A DNA stretch of 64,000 nt from Flavihumibacter sp. UBA7668 (lineage in GTDB: Bacteria > Bacteroidota > Bacteroidia > Chitinophagales > Chitinophagaceae), in assembly GCF_002483205.1 (NCBI RefSeq), contig NZ_DLHM01000004.1, positions 590,962 through 654,961 of the forward strand. The letters run 5' to 3'. Made by a program: the position numbers and the translations under genes. The notes under the pieces were generated by a model, which was not told the DNA's origin, did not search any database, and saw only the letters and a program-made list of their open reading frames with translations. Positions within the stretch are counted from its first letter, which is position 1; each line of letters opens with the position of its first letter. Shown in pieces: positions 52,943 through 60,898 of this stretch.

Positions 52943-53578
52943 ATGAATTCAAATGAGAAGGCCGTAGCCGAGAAATTATTACAGACGAATGCAGTTCGAT
53001 TGAGTCCGGATGAACCCTTTACCTGGGCAAGTGGATGGAAAAGCCCTATTTATTGTGATAATCGTAAAGTGCTTTCCTTTCCTTACATCAGAGACTTCAT
53101 AAAGTCGGAAATGTGTAACCTGATTTTTGAACGTTATCCGGAAGCGGAAATACTGGCAGGAGTGGCAACAGCAGGTATTGCCTGGGGTGCAATGGCAGCA
53201 GACCAGTTGAAACTACCTTACATCTATGTACGACCCAAACCCAAAGAACATGGTTTGGGTAATCAGATTGAAGGGGCATTTACCGCTGGACAGAAAGTAG
53301 TGGTTATAGAAGATTTGATCTCGACCGGAAAAAGCAGCCTGCAGGTAGTGGATGTGTTGAAAACTGCAGGGATGCAAGTACTTGGAATGGTTTCTATCTT
53401 TACCTATGGATTTCCAATTGCAGACGAAGCCTTTGCGAAAGCAGGCATACCATTTCAATCACTCACTAACTATAGCCAACTGGTAAGTCTGGCATTGGAA
53501 AAAGGAATGATTGATAGTAAGGTAGAGCCTATTCTGTTAAAATGGAGGGAAGACCCTTCAAACTGGACCGGAGTTTAG
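52943..53578 (+). CDS. pyrE: Orotate phosphoribosyltransferase
   Basis: This 211-residue enzyme adds ribose phosphate from PRPP to orotate in pyrimidine synthesis. It begins with NEKAVAEKLLQTNAVRLSPD followed by EPFTWASGWKSPIYCDNRK, typical of the long PyrE class. The PRPP-binding loop is KVVVIEDLISTGKSSLQVVD, and IYVRPKPKEHGLGNQIEG carries the catalytic flexible loop. It lies 12 bases after the inverted repeat. TAATTTCG at 52829-52836 is a near match to the -7 box and would put the whole hairpin in the mRNA leader (inference). Confidence 0.96.
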   Translation: MNSNEKAVAEKLLQTNAVRLSPDEPFTWASGWKSPIYCDNRKVLSFPYIRDFIKSEMCNLIFERYPEAEILAGVATAGIAWGAMAADQLKLPYIYVRPKPKEHGLGNQIEGAFTAGQKVVVIEDLISTGKSSLQVVDVLKTAGMQVLGMVSIFTYGFPIADEAFAKAGIPFQSLTNYSQLVSLALEKGMIDSKVEPILLKWREDPSNWTGV

Positions 53579-53605
53579 TATTTTAGTAATCAAAAAAATG
53601 CATAT

Positions 53606-53971
53606 ATGAAAAAGCTATCCGTATTACTGTTGCTCCTTGGAACTTTTACCATGGCAGCAGTTGCTCAATCCAAAAAGGCGATCCAAACAGTTACAATCAA
53701 AACGCCTTCCGTTCAATGTGAAAGTTGCAAAAAGAAGATTGAAAGTTTTCTTTCACGGGAGGACGGGGTATCCAAATCAGTTGTTGATTATAAAAGGAAG
53801 ACAACAAAAGTGACTTTTTTCACTGATCGAACCAATATTGAAAACATTAAAACGGCAATCGCTAATGCCGGCTATGATGCCGATGACGTGGCTGCCAATG
53901 AAGAATCATATGAGAAATTACCCAAATGTTGCAAGAAACCTGAAGATGGTGGGGGTATGAAAAAACAATAA
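53606..53971 (+). CDS. Secreted heavy-metal-associated (HMA) domain protein
   Basis: This 121-residue protein has a signal peptide (MKKLSVLLLLLGTFTMAAVA then Gln) and one HMA ferredoxin-like domain. The metal-binding pair is C38 and C41 in VQCESCKKKIESFLSREDGV, and YKRKTTKVTFF with IENIKTAIANAGYDADDV completes the fold. The tail has a CC pair (PKCCKKPEDGGGMKK) that may add a metal site. Because it is exported, a periplasmic copper or other metal chaperone role is likely, but this is inference. Two stacked hairpins follow the gene. Confidence 0.85.
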   Translation: MKKLSVLLLLLGTFTMAAVAQSKKAIQTVTIKTPSVQCESCKKKIESFLSREDGVSKSVVDYKRKTTKVTFFTDRTNIENIKTAIANAGYDADDVAANEESYEKLPKCCKKPEDGGGMKKQ

Positions 53972-53991
53972 ATTGATTTTTTCTTTATATG

Positions 53992-54023
53992 AGTCCGGTT
54001 CCAATGGAACCGGACTTTTTTTT
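53992..54023 (+). terminator. Rho-independent terminator of the HMA gene
   Basis: AGTCCGGTTCC (53992-54002) pairs perfectly with GGAACCGGACT (54006-54016) around the loop AAT, followed directly by a run of eight T bases. It is a textbook intrinsic terminator. Confidence 0.95.
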
Positions 54024-54045
54024 ACCCGTCGGATACCCGACGGGT
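54024..54045. repeat. GC-rich palindromic element directly after the terminator
   Basis: ACCCGTCGG (54024-54032) pairs with CCGACGGGT (54037-54045) around ATAC. It starts at the last base of the T-run of the preceding terminator. The right half with its loop (ATACCCGACGGGT) is identical to 21385-21397. On the minus strand it could help terminate the convergent LEA2 gene's counterpart, but no T-run accompanies it. Confidence 0.6.
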
Positions 54046-54054
54046 GGTTTTGGA

Positions 54055-54528
54055 TCACCAATTGATTTTTTGTTTTCCCTGGTAATTTACAGGGAGGTTC
54101 ATGAAAAATCCGGAGCGTCCTAAACGAACAGTCCCATTTACTTTAATATCCAACTCATCGTCCATTATTAAGGTGAGCGCATTACCCATCAGTTGTTTCA
54201 AATTGACCTTCATCTGGACAGGAATATAAAAAGTATCTTTTTTAGGAATCCAAATCAGGGTATCCAAAACAGTATTGCCCACCGGGCGATCATTTACGGA
54301 AATAGCCAGGTCTGCTCTTCTAAACTGGAGCTCATAATTATTGGGGTTATAATATTTTAAATCTGCCGAAACGACAGTTTCTTTCATCCCCATCCTCCCA
54401 ATATTGAAATTTTCCAAAGCCTGGTACTCTGGTATTTCAGGTTGTTTACATGAACTCATAGTCCAGCAGGTGAGGGCAATTGCAGCCATTAGGAGCGATT
54501 TACCGCCCTTTAAAATTGAAGGTATCAT
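54055..54528 (-). CDS. LEA type 2 (WHy-domain) lipoprotein
   Basis: This protein has about 157 residues. I use ATG 54528, which gives a lipoprotein signal ending in TCWTMSSCK with Cys27 as anchor; the earlier Met at 54555 would extend the signal by nine residues. The rest is a LEA2 beta-sandwich: IGRMGMKETVVSADLKYYNP, then NNYELQFRRADLAISVNDRP and VQMKVNLKQLMGN. Such single-domain LEA2 lipoproteins are common in Bacteroidota and have no known enzyme activity. It converges with the HMA gene on the double hairpin. Confidence 0.8.
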   Translation of the reverse strand: MIPSILKGGKSLLMAAIALTCWTMSSCKQPEIPEYQALENFNIGRMGMKETVVSADLKYYNPNNYELQFRRADLAISVNDRPVGNTVLDTLIWIPKKDTFYIPVQMKVNLKQLMGNALTLIMDDELDIKVNGTVRLGRSGFFMNLPVNYQGKQKINW

Positions 54529-54809
54529 AAGCAGGCAAAATAGGTGATTTCCCATTTATGCACAAATTCATTTCCATGAATTAACCTATCTTTAGTGCCA
54601 ATATTTTTGGTCTTTAGTTTAATTATAGAGTATTTATAAGAAGATAGTATATACTATTATTTTTAGTATCATAAAATAAATATATTAAATTGATTTACAG
54701 TTAATTAACTGTATTTATCTAAAATAATTAGATACTATTTATACACAATTTTATTACCTGTAAAGATCATTTATTCGGAAAATTTGATAGAAATATATAT
54801 ATTCGTTAT
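54529..54809. other. AT-rich spacer with small palindromes upstream of the WbqC gene
   Basis: These 281 bases hold no supportable gene and are far richer in A+T than the surroundings. They contain two perfect palindromes, ATAGTATATACTAT (54644-54657) and ACAGTTAATTAACTGT (54697-54712), which could be sites for dimeric regulators. The near -7 box TATATTCG at 54798-54805 ends only four bases before the WbqC ATG. Confidence 0.5.
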
Positions 54810-55448
54810 ATGAATTCATTAATTATTGATTTACAATATTTTGCAAATGTTAATTGGTTTAAAAAAGCATATAATTATAAGCATGTGTATTTATCTAAAT
54901 ATGAAATGCATGCAAAAATGAGTTTTCGTAACCGCACCATGATCGCGGGTGCGGATGGTCCTCTCCGACTCACTGTCCCCATTGTTGATGGAAGGAATGA
55001 ACGTCAATTTTATAAGGATGTAAAAACGGTAGATGGGAGATGGCGCCTCGAACATTTCAGAGCGATTGCGTCCTGTTATAATCGTTCGCCCTGGTTTGAA
55101 TATTATCGCGACGAATTGGCAGATCTTTATAAAATGCCATTTGCCAATTTGTTTGAATGGAATTTGGCCTGTCAGAATTGGGTGGTTGAAAAAATTGGAT
55201 TGGGTAATCCCTTTATCATTGTAGAAAAGGAGGAAGAAATTCGAGATAGCACCATTTTTCCATTCATGGAAATGGATAACGCAGTAAATGAATTTCATCC
55301 AGGATCAGATGGGGGGCTCCTGTATATTACTTCCAATTATACGCAGGTATTTCATGAAAAAACCGGCTTTATTGCCGGTTTATCCATACTTGACTTGTTA
55401 TTTTGTAAAGGTCCTTCAGCTAAAAACCTGTTAAGGCCAGGTTCTTAA
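54810..55448 (+). CDS. WbqC family protein
   Basis: This 212-residue cytosolic protein belongs to the WbqC family. It shows the typical opening LIIDLQYFANVNWFKKAYNY (usually reached as YFGPIQYF in relatives) and the later blocks RLTVPIVDGRNERQFYKDV and HFRAIASCYNRSPWFEYYRD. WbqC-like proteins are linked with polysaccharide or lipopolysaccharide loci and may modify an amino sugar, but no reaction is established for this group. Here it is away from the sugar locus. Its stop overlaps that of the convergent M56 gene by four bases. The upstream spacer is AT-rich. Confidence 0.82.
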   Translation: MNSLIIDLQYFANVNWFKKAYNYKHVYLSKYEMHAKMSFRNRTMIAGADGPLRLTVPIVDGRNERQFYKDVKTVDGRWRLEHFRAIASCYNRSPWFEYYRDELADLYKMPFANLFEWNLACQNWVVEKIGLGNPFIIVEKEEEIRDSTIFPFMEMDNAVNEFHPGSDGGLLYITSNYTQVFHEKTGFIAGLSILDLLFCKGPSAKNLLRPGS

Positions 55449-57334
55449 ATATGTACAATCTTGTGTTTTTTGCGTAGTTGTTCTTGTTTTTCCTTTAATT
55501 CTCGTTCTTTTTCGCGGATGGCTTTTTCAAGATTTTCGGTTGCTTTTTGTAGTTCAAGGTCAAGTTCCTTTAAAGTATCCATTTTTTCCAACAGTAATTC
55601 CTGTGCTTCCTGCTGCTTTATTTGAAATTTTTCAAATTCAGTCTGGCTTAACTGTTTCATAAGTTGACTGGATTGTTGTTGAATTTCCTGCCAGTTTAGT
55701 TTGGCCAATTCTTTTTCGAGCAATAATTGAAGGTCCTGTCGCGATCCGGATCCTGCTGCGAGTTTTGATAGCTTTTCCTGAACCTTGGTCCAGTTTAATT
55801 TCTCCAATGCAAGCTGAGTTTGCAGTGCGGCTTCCTGCGCCTTACGTTTTGACTGTAAATGAGCGTTTAAGGCAGGAGTGGTGTCAATAATGGCGGTAGC
55901 TTCAAAGCTTTTGCTTGGTACATACGGAAGCATATAATGAGAAGATGCTTCTTCCGGAATATCTATTGTATTTTCTGATTTTTCAAATGTAAAGGCCTTA
56001 TTCTCAACAACAGCAGCGGAAGTTTCCTGATATATTACAGGTCCGTTTGCTGCACCGGTATAAACAAGTTCTAACAATTCAGGAGCTTGTTTATCAGTTA
56101 TTGATTCTGAGTTATCAACTAGTTGATTTTCAATGTTTATAATTGATTTATCAGTTAATGAAATAGGGTTTATTTCACTATTTTCCATCAATTTATCCTG
56201 CATTGGCTCTGATGGCTGGATTTCATTTTTTCTATTAGTGGAACTTAATCTTGTCAATCTTCTGGACTGGTAATTCACTCCTTGAAACAACTTTAATTCC
56301 AGTGCTGCAACCGGATCTGTCAATTCTTGTATTAGCACTTTTGCATGCTGATTCGTGGGTAGTAGGAGTGCAAGGGAACTGAGCAGCAATAATAGGAAAA
56401 GCAAGCCTGTGTATCCCTTACGGATGGAACGGGTTGCTGGGATATTCAACATTCTTCGAATTCTGATTAACAGTAATTTTCTGCTACTACCACTTGCTGC
56501 CAGAACTAAATTACTTTCATGTCCGCTTCTTTTTTGTTCCAGTTTGAGCAATGCTTCAGCATAAGATTGTGGTTGGAAGGGAAATTGCAAGACCCAATCA
56601 TCACATGCATGCTCTCTTTCTTCTCTTATATTTGAAATAAATAATTTCGCAAAAGGATTAAAGAAAAGGAGTGTTTCAATCAGTGAAATAACCCAATTCC
56701 ATACATAATCATTTCTTTTAATGTGGGCTAGTTCATGAATCAGAACAGCTTCTAACTGTTCTGGACTTAATTGATTTATTGCAGCTATAGGAAGGAGAAT
56801 CACAGGTTTTAGCCAGCCCATTATTTGGGGGCTATCTATTTTTTCGGATAACCAAATTTGAACGGTTGTTCCAATATTCATCTGGGCTGCCATCGCTTCA
56901 CTAAAAATTCTCCAGGTTGATGGAACTTTATGAAGGCCGGAAATTCCACTCAGTTTAACCTGGCGGTATTGAAAAACCAGCTGGAATAATTTAATCCCAA
57001 GCCAGCCTAGGTAGGCAATAGAAAGATAGGGAAAAACCAGAGAGGGGATTTTTTGGAGACTTAACCACAAGCCTGAAGAGCTACCGGATTGGTAAAATAG
57101 GGGTTCCAGCTCCCGGACAGGTGCGAGGCAACGAAGAACAAATCCACCTAAAAACCAGCCTGTCCCGATAAGCAGGAAGGCAATCCCAAGGTTATAACGG
57201 GTAGAGGCCGAAGCCTGGGGCCAAACTTTTTGTAATAGCAGCCAACACATCCAAAGCAATCCAAACTGCCACCAGCTGTTTACGATGGTCCAGCCCAGTG
57301 CCTCTAACCAGGCATACTGGGGGAGCAGAGCCAT
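55445..57334 (-). CDS. M56-family membrane metallopeptidase (BlaR1/MecR1-like)
   Basis: This 629-residue protein has an N-terminal membrane domain with about four spans (residues 15-60, 95-120 and 215-235, and a further span at about 310-325) and the zinc peptidase site IHELAHIKRND (H200, E201, H204), with EREHACDDW following. This resembles BlaR1, which cleaves its repressor on signal. There is no penicillin-binding sensor domain. The C-terminal half is a Pro/Ser/Thr linker and then a coiled coil rich in Gln, Lys and Glu (about residues 490-629). The BlaI-type repressor gene lies one base upstream, so they form an operon. The signal it senses is unknown. Confidence 0.88.
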   Translation of the reverse strand: MALLPQYAWLEALGWTIVNSWWQFGLLWMCWLLLQKVWPQASASTRYNLGIAFLLIGTGWFLGGFVLRCLAPVRELEPLFYQSGSSSGLWLSLQKIPSLVFPYLSIAYLGWLGIKLFQLVFQYRQVKLSGISGLHKVPSTWRIFSEAMAAQMNIGTTVQIWLSEKIDSPQIMGWLKPVILLPIAAINQLSPEQLEAVLIHELAHIKRNDYVWNWVISLIETLLFFNPFAKLFISNIREEREHACDDWVLQFPFQPQSYAEALLKLEQKRSGHESNLVLAASGSSRKLLLIRIRRMLNIPATRSIRKGYTGLLFLLLLLSSLALLLPTNQHAKVLIQELTDPVAALELKLFQGVNYQSRRLTRLSSTNRKNEIQPSEPMQDKLMENSEINPISLTDKSIINIENQLVDNSESITDKQAPELLELVYTGAANGPVIYQETSAAVVENKAFTFEKSENTIDIPEEASSHYMLPYVPSKSFEATAIIDTTPALNAHLQSKRKAQEAALQTQLALEKLNWTKVQEKLSKLAAGSGSRQDLQLLLEKELAKLNWQEIQQQSSQLMKQLSQTEFEKFQIKQQEAQELLLEKMDTLKELDLELQKATENLEKAIREKERELKEKQEQLRKKHKIVHI

Positions 57335-57335
57335 G

Positions 57336-57719
57336 TTACTGTTTTTTAAGATTATTCAATAAATGCTGTATTTCTTCCAGCTCTTCATTTGATGCCTGGT
57401 GATTACCCAGTGCCTGTAATACCAATTGGGTAGGGGAGCCGCCAAATAATCCATCTATCATTTTATTCAAAAGATGTTTTTGGGTTTTCTCCCTGCTAAC
57501 CGCAGCCTGATAAATATGCGTTTTTACAGAATCATCGCGCTTCACTAATCCCTTTTCATTCATTATCTGCATCAACTTTAACGTGGTGGTATAACCGACA
57601 TCTTTGGTTTTCGATAATTCCTCGTGAACTTCTCTAACACTTGCCAGTTCCCGATTCCACAGAACCTGCAGGATTTCCAGTTCACTTTCAGTTGGTTTAA
57701 TGTACTTGGTTGAAGCCAT
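57336..57719 (-). CDS. BlaI/MecI-family transcriptional repressor
   Basis: This 127-residue protein is a winged-helix repressor: PTESELEILQVLWNRELASV, then REVHEELSKTKDVGYTTTLK (recognition helix) and IMNEKGLVKRDDSVKTHIYQ are typical of the BlaI/MecI/CopY family. The C-terminal part EKTQKHLLNKMIDGLFGGSP is the dimer region. I chose ATG 57719; a longer frame upstream to 57791 adds residues unlike the family. Its partner peptidase gene follows after one base, and the pair is expected to autoregulate. Confidence 0.9.
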   Translation of the reverse strand: MASTKYIKPTESELEILQVLWNRELASVREVHEELSKTKDVGYTTTLKLMQIMNEKGLVKRDDSVKTHIYQAAVSREKTQKHLLNKMIDGLFGGSPTQLVLQALGNHQASNEELEEIQHLLNNLKKQ

Positions 57720-57817
57720 GGTGAAGAATTTGAAACCGAATATACGATTGTTTTCGTAAAGCCTTGTTAAGGTGCTTGAAATTTTATTCATGACGATTTG
57801 CTTTCCTCAAAATTAAA

Positions 57818-57860
57818 TCATAATATTGATATATCAAATAATGATGTATCAATATTATGA
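57818..57860. promoter_or_regulatory. Dyad operator covering the MarR gene start
   Basis: TCATAATATTGATA (57818-57831) and TATCAATATTATGA (57847-57860) are perfect 14-base inverted repeats, and four of the next five inner positions also pair, making an almost continuous 43-base dyad. The left half also contains TTGATATATCAA, itself a perfect palindrome. The right half overlaps the MarR ATG at 57857. This is the expected place and form of an autoregulatory MarR-family operator. Confidence 0.75.
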
Positions 57861-58291
57861 CGGCCGAAAAATTAAATTCTACCTTTTTTTATGTGTTGGA
57901 GAAGTCAATCAAGACCTATCGTCAGATGGCTCAACGAAACCTTGCCCAGGAATATGGAGCAATAACAATTGACCAATTATTGGTTTTACAGGCTATGAAG
58001 GATCAGCCTGAATTAACGCAGCAGCAAATAGCATTGGTTGTATTTAAAGACTATGCCTCCATTACCCGGATCATCGATTTATTGGTGAGGAAGGGCTTAT
58101 TGCATCGGGCAGATCATCCGACTGACCGTCGCCGGTTCGAACTGACACTTACCCGGGCAGCAGATGATTTACTTCAGCAGGTGCATCCAAGAATTTTGAA
58201 AAACAGGAAGATTGCGTTAAGCGGTATCAGCGAGGAGGAAATTGCCATTGCGCGAAAAGTGCTGGCAAAAATAACAGAGAATTGTAGCTAA
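57857..58291 (+). CDS. MarR-family transcriptional regulator
   Basis: This 144-residue winged-helix protein has the MarR layout: an N-terminal helix (FFYVLEKSIKTYRQMAQRNL), the recognition region PELTQQQIALVVFKDYASIT followed by RIIDLLVRKGLLHR, and the wing signature HPTDRRRFELTLT (DxRR). C-terminal helices make the dimer. It probably represses its own promoter and perhaps the divergent BlaI/M56 genes through the dyad over its start codon. The ligand is unknown. Its transcript ends at a hairpin shared with the convergent pyrophosphatase gene. Confidence 0.9.
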   Translation: MTAEKLNSTFFYVLEKSIKTYRQMAQRNLAQEYGAITIDQLLVLQAMKDQPELTQQQIALVVFKDYASITRIIDLLVRKGLLHRADHPTDRRRFELTLTRAADDLLQQVHPRILKNRKIALSGISEEEIAIARKVLAKITENCS

Positions 58292-58296
58292 AAAAA

Positions 58297-58324
58297 GCCC
58301 CGGCGTAGACACGTCGGGACTTTT
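58297..58324. terminator. Bidirectional terminator between the MarR gene and hppA
   Basis: CCCGGCG (58299-58305) pairs with CGTCGGG (58312-58318, one G-U pair) around TAGACA. TTTT follows on the plus strand, and the minus strand continues into seven T bases. It lies between two convergent genes. Confidence 0.7.
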
Positions 58325-58363
58325 GGTATTTGGATCTGATTAGTTTCAGTAGTAAAGATAGAA

Positions 58364-60742
58364 TTAATTCCTATCTACAGACATTTCGAACGCGATTTCT
58401 TGACCAGAAACAAGAAAGTTTTCATATTTCTTAACGATCTCCGCAGTTTGTTTTTCTCCGTTGATGATCAGTATTCCTTCTTTGTAATTTACAGCCAGCT
58501 GCCCATTTTTGCTGTACCCATCTTTTTGAAGGATTTCAACAAAGTTGTTCAATTCCAGGTCGGCATCCGAACCATTAACCCTGATTTCAACTTTTTTCTC
58601 CACTTTTCCTGTATCTGCCTTGGTATTGTGCAGATCAGCAAGGGTAGGAGCAATTACCAGGGAAACAATACTCATCAGTTTGATCAGGATATTCATAGAT
58701 GGACCGGAAGTATCCTTAAACGGATCACCTACTGTATCGCCGGTTACAGAAGCCTTGTGTGGTTCTGACTTTTTGTAGTACATTTCTCCATTGATCTCAA
58801 CTCCTTTTTCAAAGGATTTTTTCGCATTGTCCCAGGCACCGCCGGCATTGTTCTGAAACATTCCCATTAAAACACCGCTAACGGTTGCACCAGCGAGGAA
58901 TCCACCCAGCGCTTCCGGACCAAACATGAATCCGATAATAAGGGGGGAAATAATAGTTATAGCTCCCGGCAGCATCATTTTTTTGATGGAAGCTTCCGTG
59001 GATATGGCCACACATTTATCGTATTCCGGTTTGCCGGTTCCTTCCATAATGCCCGGAATGGTTTTGAACTGACGGCGAACTTCTTCCACCATCGCCATAG
59101 CTGCTTCACCAACTGCGCGGATGGCGAGTGAGGAGAATATGAACGGAATCATTGCCCCAACAAATAAGCAAGAGAGTACATCTGCCTTATAAATATCGAT
59201 TCCGGAAATACCGGCTACTCCAACAAATGCCGCGAATAATGCAAGTGCAGTTAATGCCGCAGATGCAATTGCAAAACCCTTACCGGTAGCAGCCGTTGTA
59301 TTACCAACTGCATCGAGTACATCTGTTTTTTCACGAACCTCTTTGGGTAATTCGCTCATCTCCGCAATACCGCCTGCGTTATCAGCAATCGGTCCGAACG
59401 CATCAATTGCCAGCTGCATCGCAGTGGTTGCCATCATACCGGCTGCTGCGATTGCCACTCCGTACAATCCGGCAAACCAATAAGAGCCATAAATTCCTCC
59501 CGCTAAAACGAGAATTGGAAGGAAAGTAGATTCCATTCCTACTGCCAGACCTCCAATTACATTGGTAGCATGACCAGTGGCTGACTGACGGATGATGCTC
59601 ATAACCGGACGTTTACCCATTGCAGTATAATATTCGGTGATAATACTCATCAGGGTTCCAACTACCAATCCAACCAGGATGGCATAGAATACATCCATAC
59701 GGGTGAATTCAAATCCACGTAGTTGCATGGTAGTTTCCGGAAGAATATATTGAACCAGGAAGAAAGACGCAATCGCTGTAAGGATAATTGATCCCCAGTT
59801 CCCCATATTGAGGGCTTTCTGTACAGCTTCCGTACTTATTCCTGCACTATCTGAAATTCGAACGAACCAGGTTCCCACAATGGAGAAAAGGATCCCAACA
59901 CCTGCAATCAGCATCGGTAGCAGAATTGGAGAGAACCCGTTGAATGCATCTGTTGCGATGGTTTCCTGTCCAAGTACCATAGTTGCCAGAACGGTTGCAA
60001 CATAGGAACCGAAAAGATCTGCACCCATACCTGCAACATCGCCCACATTATCACCTACGTTATCGGCAATCGTAGCAGGATTACGGGGATCGTCTTCCGG
60101 AATACCGGCTTCCACCTTACCTACGAGGTCAGCACCCACATCCGCAGCTTTGGTATAAATACCGCCGCCTACGCGAGCAAAAAGTGCGATGGATTCAGCA
60201 CCCAGGGAAAATCCGGTTAATACTTCAATTGCTTTTGCTACCAGGTGGTCATTTGCTGCCAATCCGGGTGCGAAGAATAAAACCAGCACAATAAACAGAC
60301 TTCCCAATCCTAATACTGCCAGTCCGGCTACACCAAGTCCCATAACTGACCCACCTGTAAAAGAAACCTGTAATGCTTTGGATAAGCTGGTCCGTGCTGC
60401 CTGTGCTGTGCGTACATTGGCCTTGGTCGCGATACGCATTCCTACATACCCAGCCAGCGCACTGAATACAGCACCAATTACAAATGCGATTGCAATGCTC
60501 CAGTGGGAATGTTCATTCCTACTGGCCATAAATCCTAAGAGGATGCCTACAATCACAACAAAATATCCTAGGATTTTCCATTCAGCCTTCAGGAAGGCCA
60601 TAGCTCCTTCAGCAATATAATTACTGATTTCTTTCATGCGGTCGGAACCTGCATCCTGCTTGGATACCCAGGCAAATTTTACAAAGGTGTAAAGCAAGCC
60701 AATCACACCCATTGCCGGAACCAGGTAAAACAATTTGTCCAT
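58364..60742 (-). CDS. hppA: Membrane-bound ion-translocating pyrophosphatase, K+-dependent type
   Basis: This 792-residue protein hydrolyses PPi and pumps H+ or Na+ across the membrane with about 16 spans. The catalytic region contains GGGIYTKAADVGADLVGKVE, then DPRNPATIADNVGDNVGDVA, and later GPIADNAGGIAEMS. The segment GNTTAATGKGFAIAS has Ala and Gly at the positions that decide potassium need (Lys and Thr in K+-independent enzymes), so it is of the K+-dependent class; whether Na+ or H+ is pumped cannot be read. A tail of about 75 residues follows the last helix (KKVEIRVNGSDADLELNNFV onward), beyond the usual family end. Confidence 0.95.
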   Translation of the reverse strand: MDKLFYLVPAMGVIGLLYTFVKFAWVSKQDAGSDRMKEISNYIAEGAMAFLKAEWKILGYFVVIVGILLGFMASRNEHSHWSIAIAFVIGAVFSALAGYVGMRIATKANVRTAQAARTSLSKALQVSFTGGSVMGLGVAGLAVLGLGSLFIVLVLFFAPGLAANDHLVAKAIEVLTGFSLGAESIALFARVGGGIYTKAADVGADLVGKVEAGIPEDDPRNPATIADNVGDNVGDVAGMGADLFGSYVATVLATMVLGQETIATDAFNGFSPILLPMLIAGVGILFSIVGTWFVRISDSAGISTEAVQKALNMGNWGSIILTAIASFFLVQYILPETTMQLRGFEFTRMDVFYAILVGLVVGTLMSIITEYYTAMGKRPVMSIIRQSATGHATNVIGGLAVGMESTFLPILVLAGGIYGSYWFAGLYGVAIAAAGMMATTAMQLAIDAFGPIADNAGGIAEMSELPKEVREKTDVLDAVGNTTAATGKGFAIASAALTALALFAAFVGVAGISGIDIYKADVLSCLFVGAMIPFIFSSLAIRAVGEAAMAMVEEVRRQFKTIPGIMEGTGKPEYDKCVAISTEASIKKMMLPGAITIISPLIIGFMFGPEALGGFLAGATVSGVLMGMFQNNAGGAWDNAKKSFEKGVEINGEMYYKKSEPHKASVTGDTVGDPFKDTSGPSMNILIKLMSIVSLVIAPTLADLHNTKADTGKVEKKVEIRVNGSDADLELNNFVEILQKDGYSKNGQLAVNYKEGILIINGEKQTAEIVKKYENFLVSGQEIAFEMSVDRN

Positions 60743-60776
60743 AATGAAGTACTTGTTAACAAAATTTTAGAGTGGG

Positions 60777-60784
60777 CAAAAATA
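60777..60784 (-). promoter_or_regulatory. Bacteroidota -7 promoter box (TATTTTTG, minus strand) for hppA
   Basis: The minus strand reads TATTTTTG, an exact -7 match, about 34 bases upstream of the hppA ATG and just after the terminator of the AsmA gene. No convincing -33 element was found. Confidence 0.55.
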
Positions 60785-60799
60785 GGGGAGAAAATGCAA

Positions 60800-60833
60800 A
60801 AAAGGCACCCAGGATGCATCTCAGGTGCCTTTT
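60800..60833 (-). terminator. Rho-independent terminator of the AsmA gene
   Basis: AAAAGGCACC (60800-60809) pairs with GGTGCCTTTT (60824-60833), and the loop contains the palindrome GATGCATC. On the minus strand the stem is followed by six T bases and GC. It ends the AsmA transcript before the hppA promoter. Confidence 0.85.
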
Positions 60834-60850
60834 GGGCGCAAATTATTTTT

Positions 60851-60891
60851 CACCGGTCGGGTGCCACCGGTCGGGTGCCACCGGTCGGGTG
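60851..60891. repeat. Three tandem copies of a 14-bp GC-rich unit
   Basis: CACCGGTCGGGTGC occurs at 60851-60864, 60865-60878 and, lacking the last base, 60879-60891. Each unit has CACC/GGTG ends and ACCGGT inside, so each can fold or pair with its neighbours. It lies between the AsmA stop and its terminator, in the 3' untranslated part of the mRNA. Confidence 0.9.
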
Positions 60892-60898
60892 GGGGGAG

